Source of the DNA: Anas platyrhynchos
Taxonomy: Eukaryota > Chordata > Aves > Anseriformes > Anatidae
DNA length: 64,000 nt
Assembly (NCBI RefSeq): GCF_047663525.1
Contig: NC_092601.1
Location: forward strand, 19,938,001 to 20,002,000
Reading direction: 5' to 3'
Shown here piece by piece: positions 25,012-37,000 of this stretch. The translations under genes were made by a program, and so were the position numbers. Position 1 is the stretch's first letter. Every line of letters begins with the position of its first letter. The notes below the pieces were generated by a model. It ran no database searches. It had not been told where the DNA came from and was given only the letters and a program-made list of their open reading frames with translations.

Positions 25012-26504
25012 GAAAACTGCTTGCATTTTAAGGCTTTTCTGTTTCTGCTCCCATTTGTGATTGATGGAACAATAAATAGTCTAAAATATGTTCATATGGG
25101 TACTTTTAGGGCCTCATGTGAGTTGGCAGGAGTCTTACTATGTGAAGAAGGCCTGAAAGCAGGTACTTGGAGAATCGACATTGCTCTACCTGCAATAGAA
25201 ACATCTATCTCTGTTTCTACATTGCCCCTGTCCCTCTCTCTTGGCCCATGAAGCTAATGCTGAGAGACTGTTATTCAGTCAGTCCTTTGCTTGCATCTCT
25301 CTTTCCTTTCTCTGGAACCAGACCTGCTTACATGACTGACTTGATGAATCCTAGCTCTAACACTGTCACTGCAGCATTTCACCTGAATATGGAAAGATCT
25401 GTTCCCTATGCGTTGTAGGATATGGACAGGGAAGCATTGCAGTGCGTGTTTGCCTCTGATGTTTCCCAAGTTGCCCCTTTAAGAACAGTGAAGAAAAAGG
25501 CTGTGGAGGAAGAAGAAGTTAGCTCAGGGGTGCCTCAGGTGTTCAACTGTTTGCAAAGTTGGGCATCACTGTTTGCACAGTTGGGCAGAGGCCTTGGATG
25601 GAAGCAGTCTCACTTCACATTCAGACAGGACTAGGAAATGGCTTTAGGTCACTTACAGCTCTTTTGATGATTTTTTTTTTTTTTTTTAAATGAAGTGTTC
25701 TAAGAAGGTACTTTCATATTCAGCAAATTATTTGGCCTTCTAAATGTTAACCCCTTAGCAGAAATTCCTCAGTTTCTCCATCCCTAATGAGTAATTGCAG
25801 ATGCAGCTACTTTAACTCAATCTGATAATCTGAGCAGTTTTTCATTGGTTCTTGAGATTATCTTTAAAATCGGGCACAGTAAGCTCTGCTTTATTATGCC
25901 ACTGCTGCTACTGCCTGATCATCAAACCACACAGCCTAAACTATCAAGGGACAGAAACAGTGTGAAAAGTGAAGTTTCCTTTGAGCTGGTAAGATGGTTT
26001 AACATATTTCTGTGCTATGCATGCCAATAAATAATGGTAGGGTACGTCTACTGAGCAAAAAGCAAGATATGAAAAATAATTTGTTAGCCTAAATGAGGGA
26101 TTGTATATTATTTCTGCTACTAGGATCCTAGAACAATCAAACCACCAGAAGGGTCTTTGCGCTTTTTTTCTGCTAGATTGCTGAGCACAATACCACACCC
26201 TATCACATTGATTCTGGCTTGGAGTGTGTTAGAAAGAGGTATTTTGAGGAAATTATCTTTCACACTCTTCTCTGTGTGAAAAACATGAATGTAAATAAAA
26301 CCAGACAAAATATCCCTCAGTGTTTGGGAATATGTATGAACTATGGATGAGGAAATCCTATTACTTTCTTATTCTCTAGCAGTTCACATGCTTACAGGCT
26401 GATCATGTGAGTGCACCACATGCACTTGACATGTTTCTGTCAGATGTGCTCAGAGACCTAGGTATTCAGCAGGTAGATAATGTATAATTTTTTCTTAAAG
26501 AAAA

Positions 26505-26545
26505 GACAGGACAGGACAGGGAAGGGAAGGGAAGGGAAGGGAAGG
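26505..26545. repeat. GACAG then GGGAA simple repeat
   Basis: Three to four GACAG units change into about five GGGAA units, a purine-rich microsatellite. Confidence 0.85.
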
Positions 26546-28378
26546 AAAAGTACTTGTATCCCAAAGTATTTGCTTGTAGGTAAGGGTGACTAAAGGAGGG
26601 CTAAAGATGATCAATTATATTTCTTAATAGTAGAATGGATTGTTCTGGAGAATGTGCACTTGGGACTAGCCTTCATGAGTGGAGAAATGTGCATGTTGGT
26701 ACAGGCACACTATTGCCTGTCAGTGTTTAGTTTCCTAGGTATAATTTAGTGTCCTGCCTTTCTTTAGTGCCTGTTGCTGCTGCCTCTCACAAAGACTGAA
26801 GCAAAGGAAGGGGTTCTGGCCAAGGGAGAGTAGGTCATTTGTGGCTAATTGCTAACATGTAAGGGACAGAAGTAGAGTATTAAATGGGCCAGATCTGCTG
26901 TGCCTGCTCCCACTGCATACCACTCGTATCTTAGTGTGGGAGGGAGAGCAGAGCACATTTCTGGAATAGCACAGAGCAGCTGCAAAATCAGAGCCTCAAG
27001 CCTCTAACTTCCTCTAAGCTTTAGGTGAGCACAGCAGATCATACGAGTTGCAACAGAAAAAAAAATGCACTGACAAAACAGTATACTCCATATAATGACG
27101 GCAGAGGTGGGCTAAGACCTAGGAGTCCTGCATGTCTGTTGTGCCTCTTTCAACTAGAGGAGCATAATTCTTTTGTTTGCAGAGCTAACATATGATATCA
27201 CTACATGTATCAAATAAAATTCAAGCATGTTTAAGATTCTTATGCACACAGTTCCACATGAAACCCTTGCTTTCATGACACTTCAGTTTCATATTTTATT
27301 TGGCCTTTGTAGAACTGATCTTGTCTTACCTGTATCCATTCAAAGGTGAGTGACACAAGGATCCTTTTTTGTACCTGTCCCTTTGACCCTATTACGTTTC
27401 TCTACACAATTCTTCCGTCTTCCTCTCTGTCATGCCAAATATAAGCTTCTTGTCCCCACCTTCAAGTCACTGACCACCTCCCCTTTTGCTCGTCATCTGT
27501 CACTTCCATACCAATAAGTCAACTCTATGATACTAGCTTCCAGCTCCAACTAGATCATCAAACAAATCCCACTTTAATTTCTACCACGCTATAGCTTATA
27601 CTCTGAAGGTGCTGCTTACAGTTCTCTCTTGAGCTACTTCAGCCTCATTCTTCAAGTCTCTCCTTAAAGCTCTGCTTTGCTGTGTTCCTATAAACCAGAT
27701 AATGTTTAGGCTGACCATATGCTGAGACTGTAGGAACCACAGTCTTGTGTTACTTTCCCTCTCTATAGTATCTATCAATTCATTTATTTTACCCTATACA
27801 TTCCTAAAAGCAAAGGCCATCTTTTTATTGTGTGTTGTAGTGGACCTCAGATATGGGGGGTGAGACAAAACTTTCAATACAGATTTCTGGTAATACAACA
27901 GAAAAACATAGTAATAACTGTCGACCATCTGTTCATCTGTTGATTTGGGAAATCTATGTTCATTGTAAAAATTCTGGTTTAAATGACTTTTGGGAAATGG
28001 AAGAAGCTGATAGAACTACAGAAAGGGGTGAAAAAGGCGTGGCTACAAAGCCTCATTTTCTTGACCGGATAGTAGGCAGAACTCTGTCCTGGAAACATGG
28101 AAAGGTTGGAAATACTGCTGAAACCAGCTGAGATCATCTAGGAACTCGAGGTCACCAGTCATATGCTGATGCTGAACCAACACCTGGAATTGTGGCAGCA
28201 CACCTGGTGTGTCCTTTCAGGACTTTCCCTCAGACATTTATTTGGTCTTTTTCTTCTATGCAGATTGAAGGTGGTTCTGCTTTCCTCTGGCACTCCCACA
28301 CCTCCACCACTCCAAGTTTTCACTCGGCTTTTCTGCCTCCACCCACAAGTAGGGCTGTATTGCAGGAACTGGGGGTTG

Positions 28379-28382
<4 letters not shown>

Positions 28383-28410
<28 letters not shown>
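28383..28410. repeat. AC dinucleotide repeat
   Basis: About 13 AC units are followed by an A-run. It is likely length-polymorphic. Confidence 0.9.
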
Positions 28411-28413
<3 letters not shown>

Positions 28414-28544
28414 AGGCATCAAGCAACCTGTCTAGGAAATTGATGTGTATTCCAGTCCCCCAGCTGCTGTAATGCTGGCCTTGGTACTAGGATATATGGC
28501 AGACCGCCCATGCCAACAAGATATTGCCTAACAATTTGATATCT

Positions 28545-29713
28545 TTCAGTGATGAGATGACTAGCTGGGTAGATGAGGGGAGAGTGGTGGATGTGGTCTA
28601 CCTTGACTTCAGCAAGGCTTGACACTGTCTCCCATAACATCTTCATGGACAAGCTCTGGAAGTGTGGCCTAGATGAGTGAACAGTGAGGTGGATTGATGG
28701 CAGAGCTTAGAGGGTTGTGCTCAGTGGTGCAGTCTAGGTGGAGGCGCGTAGCTAGCAGTGTCCCCCAGGAGTCAGTACTGGGTCCAGTGTTCAACTTATT
28801 CACCAGTGTCCCGGACAATGGAATAGAGTGCACCCTCAGCCAGTTTGCTGATGACACAAAGCTGGGAGGAGTGGCTGATACCCCAGAGAGCTGTGCTGCC
28901 ATTTAGAGTGACCTTGACAGGCTGGAGAGTTGGGCCGAGAAGAACCTCATGAAGTTCAATGAGGGCAAGCAAGGGGTCCTGCACCTAGGGAGGAATAACC
29001 CCAAGCACCAGTACAGGCTGGGGGCTGACCTGCTGGAGTGCAGCTCTGCAGAGAGGGATCTGGGAGTCCTGGTGGCCAGCAGGCTGACCATGAGTCAGCA
29101 ATGTACCCTTGTGGCCAAGAACACCAATGGTATCCTGGGCTGCATTCGGAAGAGTGTTGCCAGCAGGTCAAGGGAGGTGATCATCCCCCTCTGCTCAGCC
29201 CTGGTGGGGCCACACCTGGAGTATTGTGCCCATCTGTGGGCTCCCCAGTACAAGAGGGACATAGAACTACTGGAACGAGTTCAGAGGAGGGCTATGAAAA
29301 TGATGAGAGGACTGGAGCACCTGTCGTATGAGGACAGGCTGAGAGAACTGGGCCTGCTTAGCCTGGAAAAGAGAAGACTGAGGGGAGGCCTAATTAATGC
29401 GGGAGAGGGTGTCAAGAGGATGGAGCCAGTCTTTTCAGTTGTGCCCAGCGACAGGATGAGAGGCAGTGGGCACAAACTAAAACACAGGTGGTTCTGGATG
29501 AATATGAGAGTGCATTTCTTTACTGTGAGGGTGACAGAGCACTGGAACAGGTTGCCCAGAGAGGTTTTGGAGTCTCCTTCTCTGGAGTTATTCAAAATCC
29601 GCCTGGATGTCATCCTGTGCAATGTGCTCTAGGTGATCCTGCTCGGCCGGGGGAGTTGGACTAAATGATCTTCAAAAGTCCCTTCCAGCCTTGGCCATTC
29701 TGTGATTCTGTAA
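28545..29713 (+). mobile_element. CR1 LINE, 5'-truncated, with decayed reverse-transcriptase ORF
   Basis: It contains the C-terminal part of the CR1 ORF2 reverse transcriptase. Recognisable pieces include VDVVYLDFSKA-like coding early (interrupted by stops), FADDTKLGG at about 28847, and [18 protein letters not shown] and [18 protein letters not shown] in the open stretch 28949-29632. The 3' end has the CR1 TTGGACTAAATGATCTT box and ATTCTGTGATTCTGT repeats. The break at 28906 and the upstream stop codons show it is inactive. Confidence 0.9.
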
Positions 29714-30576
29714 TGGTGCTGGCATATAATCTGTTTCTGCTTGGTTCCTGGCTTGATTATCAGCTTCTTGTTCCCCTGCTGCTGAGGAAAGCACGGACAG
29801 TGTTCAGAGATGATGTCCACTGGGAGGAATGATGAATGACTGCTAGGCCACTGAGAATCCCTTCCCTCCATTCTCACCAAAACTGAAAAGTGCTTTTGCA
29901 CTTGTCTTGTTTTTGCCCCGTTCTATGTCTGTCTTCTGTCCAGCACCAAGAGAAGCTGAGGATTGAATTGTTTCTGTTCACCTTGCCACACGGCTTATCA
30001 AAACTTTCATATTGACTTACAGAAGAGAAAGAGAATGTCACTGAAGCAGTCGTTTTCTTCTGGGACTTGCCAAGACAATTTATCTGTGATCAGTCTGGGC
30101 TATCGTTAGCTCAACCTGCCTTAGGGTAATGTGGCAATTCCTTTTCCACAGCTGAGCAATTTGAAATGTGGGAAGCATAGTGAGTACAAAAGATAAGAAA
30201 AGGCACCTAAGTATCTGTAGGATTCTAGTAAAACTTACAGTAATTTTCTTGCAAGACTAAACTCATCGCAAGTATGAGCAGACACAACACAGATAGCTTC
30301 ACTAATGTCTCTGCTTGAAACCAGCAGTTCCCCTGAGCACTACAAAATGTATAGGTATTTTCTTTCTTCATAAGTGAGAAGTGTCTGGCTGTTACTGAGA
30401 AGTAATTCTGCCAGTTTGTGAACAAGTTTTTTAGAATGTACACTAGGTTTTCCCTTGCAAGGCTGAAGATTGCAGATGGTAAGAGAATGCTATCATGATC
30501 ACTTTAGCACAGAAAATTGTATCTAACAAGTCCTGTATCAGTCTCAGGGCTTCCGTCTGAACAAAGGATTATTATT

Positions 30577-30632
30577 TTATATATATATATATATATATTT
30601 ATTTATTTATTTATTTATTTTTATTTTTTTAG
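30577..30632. repeat. AT and ATTT simple repeats
   Basis: About ten AT units are followed by several ATTT units and a T-run. Confidence 0.9.
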
Positions 30633-31349
30633 ATACCTAACCAAGATTTACAGACTACAAGCACTGGATCTTATGTTTAGGCAAGAGGTTTCAGCAATAA
30701 ATGAAGTGTCTCTTTGCACGAATTCTACTGTCTGACTTCATTTCTGTCTGACTATCCATCTTCAGTGTCTAACTTCTGGATTCTTTCATCTTTCTCTAGT
30801 AGATTTTGAAAAGATGCTTTTCTCCTACCTGAAATACTCTTCCCTTGTAGCTACTTCTGGATGGTATAAAATCGCTTCTTAACTTTTCCTTTGGGTAAGA
30901 GATTTAGTTAATATTTAGTTGTTCATTCTGAGGAAAGTTATTAAATCATTCTCATAAGCCTTTTCAGAATTAGTTTTTAATCTTTTTTCAGCATTATTTT
31001 GTTCAAACTGTGGAGCCCAATAGAAGAACTAATAATAGCATTATGAATGCTACATGTAGCTGCAGTAACATTTCTTTTAATTGATAAGCATCCATGGTCT
31101 GTGTGAAAGCTCTTGTAATTGCATTAATGTACTGCAGGCTCTTGTTCACTGGTTATCTGCTACTTCCCCAAAATCATTTTCTGAAAAACTTTTCAGAATT
31201 CAGTTTTCCATTACCCAGTTATAACAAATATTCATAACTTCTAACATACAAATAGTTTTTTGTTTGTTTGTTTTGTTTTGTTCCAGGTGAGATAGACAGC
31301 CAGTAAATGTCTGGCACATTTCATATATTGCAGAACTGAATAAAGAGTT

Positions 31350-31380
31350 GGGGTTTGGGTGGGTGGGTGGGTGGGGGAGG
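31350..31380 (+). repeat. GGGT repeat with G-quadruplex potential
   Basis: At least five runs of three or more G separated by single T or TTT on the plus strand meet the usual G-quadruplex pattern. Confidence 0.75.
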
Positions 31381-33256
31381 AAAGAAGGGGAGTGGAAGGA
31401 GTGTTAACAGATTAGCTATGTTTACTTGGAAATAGGTAATTAGCTGTTTTAGTTATTTTGACATATGTTTGTTCATTTGTGTGCTTGGGCAAGTTCTTGT
31501 AAGCATATGTATAATTCTACTTGTGCATGTACTTATGCAGCTCTCTCTATTTCATATTTAGTCAGTCTTACTGTACTTATCACAGGGATCATATGCAACC
31601 CTGATTAGAATGATAAACAGGAGAGACTTCATGCCTCCCAGCCTCCCCCAGCTAAACTCAGCTAACAGTGACACTTCCTCTCTACAACCCCCACTCTGAA
31701 GAAGGTCTGCAGCAAAACAGGATATATACCAAAAAAAAATAAAAAAATAAAAAAAAAAATAAAAAATGAGGAGGTGGTGAAATGGAAGCCAGAAAGATTC
31801 CTTTTCTTTTGATCAGTTTCTGATACGTTGTAGTTATTTTACTATTTAATTCAGGATAGTAACACTGTAAGGAAGCATAATTATAGGAAAGAGGTTGATA
31901 CAGGGATGCTGCAGTTTAGTTGTCTGAAATCTGGGACTGGAAGGATACTTCTGGTCATGGAGTCTAGCTTCTGCTGCTGTAGACATCATATCATTTAATA
32001 ACTTCAATAAAACAATACCGCTAATTGAAATATCACACTCCTTGCTAAGCATAGGCTCTTAGTCATTCACTCCCATTTAAGTCTACTTCAGATCTCTTGC
32101 TGTTTAGAAACCATATTCATTTGGTAGCCTGGCTATACCCATTTGGCCTTGTGCAAATGTTGTTCCTAGTGCTTTTCCCATCCTGATGTTTATCTTTCTC
32201 TTTTCCCCAACTGCTTCTGAAAGAGAGAACATAGGCCCTGTCATTGCCCAAAGCAAGCCAAGCTCTTTCAAGTCAGAACATTTTCACAGACTTCTGTTAC
32301 CCCAAACCAAGAGCTCAGTTCAGTATCCATGCTGGGCAAGCCGTGCAAACAACATTCCTCCAATATTTTCGAAAATTTCAAATAACCCTTTTTGTCTAAA
32401 TTCAAAAGTGGACTCTTTTTACACACTCCACATTTTCTGGGCTCCACGTTGAGTCATGGGCTTCCTAGAGCAACACACTACCTGCAGAGGTTCTGGGCTT
32501 TTTCGGAGCATTAAGGAAACAGCAAATATTGCAAGCTGTTAAAACATCTTATTTTTTTTTTAATATAAAAATTTATACGATTTTTGCATCTTATAAAACA
32601 CCATGTATTACTGACTAGGTCAGGTTTCTTCATATTAAACTTCTGTTTGCTGGTTTATCATGAAATCAGAAACTTTATACGGAATTTCTGTTTAAGAAGA
32701 AAGACAGGGACTCCCATGTAACCTCCGAGAGAGCCAGCATTCAATATTGCACACTGCAATATTTCAAATATCTATACAGTCTCCTTCAGTACACTGGGGC
32801 ACTGACCAGGTCCTAAGTATTCCACATCCCAGATGAGTGCTTTGACCCGGAATATACCAGTTGTTCTCTCCATTTCTGCCTTCTGAAATTTTCTTTGGCA
32901 GCAAGGAAATACTTATGGGAAGAAAATATGATCCCAAGATTCTCATGCTGTAGGTGAACAACTTGGTTATCTGCCTGGAATTGTGGCTTCTTGTGTGTGT
33001 GTGTAAGAGAGAGAGAGAATTATGATAGATCTTGGTTTTATTCAGCTATGAAATGGGAAAAAGTCTAAAACAAATAGTCTTTAGGATAGAACACCCTTTT
33101 CTATCCCAGCTTTTGTACCTGACTTCAAATTCTTTCACAGTAGCTCAAGGCAACTCCAAGTGGCTTAAAGAAAGCATCCCTCAAAAGTTTCATGACATAA
33201 ACAGCTCAAGAAAATATTCCTCTTGTAAAGAGAAAACAGATTTCTGCCAGGAAACT

Positions 33257-33346
33257 GCCAGAAAAAAAAAAAAAATAAAAAATAAATAAAAAAAATAAAA
33301 AAAAATCAGTTAACTCCGTCAAGTTTAAATAAATAAATAAATAATC
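33257..33346. repeat. A-rich and AAAT simple repeats
   Basis: An A-run with scattered T passes, after a short unique part, into AAAT units at about 33325-33344. Confidence 0.85.
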
Positions 33347-33954
33347 CATCATTAAATGTAGAGAGCAGTGTTTATTGTGTAGATGGCTTTCAGAAAGCAA
33401 CTACTGGTGATGGATGAGCTCATGAGAGGAAAACCCACTAAAGTCTTGAAGATGCAGAAATTATGTCTGTTCCAGAAGGTCTGAGCTGCAAATGTCTGGA
33501 GGCTGAAAAGGTTCTCAGAGAAGAATATCTATGCTTTCCCTATCATTACATTTTTCTTTAAGCACCTGTTTTCAGTTACTGTCGGAAACAGGACACATGA
33601 GCCTTTATTCTGATCCACTGTGGCTCTGTACTGCTCTTAAATTCTCATGTGCCAGGTGCATGCAAAAAAAAAAACCAACAAAACCCAATAACAACAACAA
33701 ACAACAGAAAAGGGAAGTAGAGAAAAAGACTAAAAAACATCAATTGGCAGGAATTAAAAATCTGCTTTCAGGTGGCTAGTGCTTTATATTCCTATGCAAA
33801 GTAATATTTGCTGCTGTGAGAAGAATAGTCCCTATAGATGACACGGCATACCTGAGTTGGTGCCATGTCTGACAGACAAGGTCAGCTTGTATCAGGCTTC
33901 AGCCTGCTGGTACAACTACTGACAAAACTGCTTCTAACGACTGGTCTAATTTAG

Positions 33955-34045
33955 GTACTGTCTGGAATGGGACAAGATGTGCAGCAGCTGGGCCTTCACC
34001 TGTGCATTACTGCTGTGCTACTCCTTGGTAGAGGACAAGGCAGAG
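33955..34045 (+). CDS. IL9R: IL9R exon with start codon and signal peptide
   Basis: ATG at 33967 (G at -3, G at +4) opens a frame with the hydrophobic core LHLCITAVLLLG followed by GRGQGR. It ends in phase 1 at a GTAAGG donor at 34046. A second ATG at 33977 is in another frame and would give phase 0. The 33967 frame is preferred because phase 1 matches IL21R intron 1 and GRGQG resembles GEGQG near the human signal-peptide end. An acceptor-like TTTAG at 33950-33954 suggests an upstream untranslated exon. Confidence 0.75.
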
Positions 34046-37000
34046 GTAAGGGAAACCTGGAATAGGTCCACGGTGGGAGGGGTGTATACATGTTCTTGTT
34101 TTCATACACAGACACAAAAGAATAGAATACAAGATCTTGTGATTGCACTTTCTGAGGTCCCAGGAACTAGTACACCTGTCTGACAATGCCAGACTTAAGC
34201 AACTGAAAACATACTGGACAAACTGAGCAGCAGAAAGAACAGCCACTGTTTGAGGTCCCTGCCCTAAATTCTTACACTCATCTCATGCAGAGAAGTGTGG
34301 TACAGAGGAAAATTATCATGAGGAAGGCATCAGTAAAGGAAGCACTAGCAAGTAATATGTTTTAGGCCTTATCAGGTGGTAACAAATGCAGCTCTGGTCT
34401 CCTTCTTCTGCAGAGTTCCCTGGCAGTCTGAGCTGCCTGAATAACTATGTGACTACTGTGAATTGCATGTGGGCAATGGAGGAGCCTGTGGGCGATGGAC
34501 CTTTCTACCTGCACTTCACAAAGTAAGAGTTGCAAGCCAAGAGTTATCTGTTGTAGTCCCAGCACTGGTGTGGGAAGTACAGCATGGAGGAGCCAAGATG
34601 GGGCCTGGCTGGGTGCTTTGCTTGCTTTGGGCACAGCCATCTCAGCCATCTCACTGCTACAGTCCTGGGCTGCCTTGGTAGCTGCTCCCTTCGCAGCAGT
34701 CTTTCATGGGCTCACAGTCACCATCGGTACACCAGAGGTTTCGTACACGCAGCCGCACAGTCTCCTGCAGGCTCAGGGTGGTCCATCAGTCTGGTGTCAT
34801 CTGCTGGCAAGGGCCTCTCAGTGCAGAGAGCCGTCCCTTTGCAGCCTTGGTTCTCAACCATTTGAGGACTTCCAGGCTGATCCTACATGAAGCTGCCTCA
34901 TCAGTTTCTAATCATCTTGCTGCCTAAGGAGTAAACTCCTACTGGTTTAATCTGGTTCATATATATGCTTAAAGGATTTTGAAAGTCTAGTGAATTATAA
35001 GTTTTAGTAATGAGTTTATTATGTGAATAATTTTATCTCTAACAGAAGAAAAACAATGAATAGTTTGCTAGGTGACAGGATAATAAGCATTGTGATACGG
35101 TAATTCAAGATTAATGTGTTTACATGATGTAATAAAGTTGTCTTGATTACTAATAACTAGTAAACTGTTACACAAGGGAAAGCCACTCCAGCATTAGATG
35201 CCTTATTGTATTCTGATATAGTTAAGTAAAAAATAGTGTAACTCTTAATGATACATTATTTTAAATCTATGGAAAAAATGCCAACTTGATAAACTATGGT
35301 ATCCAGTTTATTGTGGGGCCACAAGCAACATGAAAAATTTACTAATAAATGGCTATATTAGGTGGTTTACCCCCTCCCCTTCCCCCCATGCCCCACCACT
35401 TTCCTGGCAGCAATACATAGCAGCTGCAGGGAAAGTTAACATTCCAGCCAGACCCAGTACAACCTCTCACTTTGAGAGGGAGCAGGTGGCAGGTGCAGAG
35501 TACTACGTGCAGCTGCTGGGAGGCTTAGTGCTCTCAGTAGTGAGGTTATGAGGCTGTTTCCTTCCTCCTTCTTCAACCCTGCTGTCCAGCCATTTTTAAC
35601 ATTGCTTTCTCTGCTGTTTGCACTACGGAGGGACATACTCTTCCTGAACGTGTTGCTGTGCAAAGCTGCCACACTTCTTTCATAAACCATAAAGCAGTAA
35701 ATTATATGACTTAAAAGAAACTTTCAGCCTTTTTCATTTTTTTTAGCCTCTGGTCAAAGGGACAAAACGCCAGCTGCCAACTGACTGCCAGAGACAGTAT
35801 GCAGAAACAGTATCATTGCACAATCCACTTAGCCAGCCAGATCTTGGAAACAGATGGTTATAGAGTCTCTCTCCAAGGCAACTTCTTTGGGAGTAATCAT
35901 ACATACATTACCTTTCCAGAATACAATCCCCGTAAGCACAGTAAGTATGAACCAGAGCAGATGTGGAATGAGGCTCCGCCTAGCATCTTTGGGATGGATC
36001 TAACATACCTTCTGAAAAACAGTATCTCAAAGACAGGAAGTGAAAATAATGGAAACAAGCCAAATTGTCCATTCCTGCAGAGTACACTACATTATCTTTA
36101 TTATTAAGGATGCAGTTCCAGTGTCTCTCTATTTTGACTTTTTCTGGACTTCAGAGAGGGATGGTTCTGCAGCACATTTTGGATATACTTCTGATCTTCA
36201 TCCTGTTTTCTTGTACGATTGGATTGCTTCTATGTTTTGTTTAGTTTTGTTTTCAAAAGAAATGAAGTCATGAGGAATCTAAGTTGTAGATAAAATCCTA
36301 GGTCCCATGGCCAGGTACTTTAGACAAATGCCCTAGTATCTGAAATCTCAGAGCTTGTCTGTACTAGTGTTACATTGGAAGAGCAGAATGAGATATATGG
36401 AGTGGTTCTTTGATTGCAGGACTATTCCCAGGGGCTATCTGAGTTATCATTAATTTTTGTCAGTTCTGTAGCTGTTCTGACCTACCCTGTAAGCTAATGC
36501 AGACTACTGCTGGTCTTAGTATCTCTCTTTAGAACCAGCTTTATCTTCCAAGACTTTAATCAGTCTAGAAACATGCATCTTCTTCTGTGGTATTCCAGTC
36601 CCAAATATTGTGGAAAACCTACCTCTCTGTTTGCAGTAAAGCTTGATCCACCTTTGAACATCCAGAGCAACATTACTGCAAGCAAGTGTCAGATATGGTG
36701 GAGTGTGCCTTGGTACCTCGTTGAAATACTTCAATACGAGTTGCAGTACAAGGAGTACAGCGTGTCATGGGAGGTAACTAGATGAGCCACACACTCATGC
36801 TGACTTACACTTGGTGCAATGAATGGCCTTGCCACTCAGCTTAGGGTCTTCTGGAAGCTGACTGTTTTAAGCTAACCCTTCTGTCTTTCCATATCAAGAC
36901 AGAAAGATTTTATGTAAAACATCAATAGTGAAGAACAATGCATCATCATCTTCTGAATCCTGCATTCAGAAGTCATTCATCATCATGTAGGCCCTATTCT

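Larger units (their letters stand above)
22563..28544. other. Intergenic sequence between IL21R and the large CR1
   Basis: No gene was recognised. It holds a 13-bp tandem repeat (22743), TG-rich simple repeats (23560), a 34-bp duplication (24944), a GACAG/GGGAA repeat (26505), a possible ancient LINE remnant (27420-27830) and an AC repeat (28383). Reading frames are short and without domain character. Confidence 0.6.
29714..33954. other. Intergenic sequence between CR1 and IL9R
   Basis: AT-rich, with no recognised gene. It includes AT/ATTT repeats (30577-30632), a G-rich run (31350-31380), A-rich runs (31730-31766 and 33257-33346) and TG/AGAG repeats near 32993-33020. The IL9R promoter and any untranslated first exon should lie in its right part but could not be placed. 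Confidence 0.5.

Noticed and set aside
28949..29632. 227-codon frame as a host gene
   Set aside because: It is CR1 reverse-transcriptase sequence with upstream stops and a CR1 3' tail.
33977..34183. 68-codon frame starting MCSSWAFTC as the IL9R start
   Set aside because: It ends in phase 0 at the shared donor, which would need the second AG acceptor. The ATG at 33967 keeps the conserved intron phase and resembles the human region.
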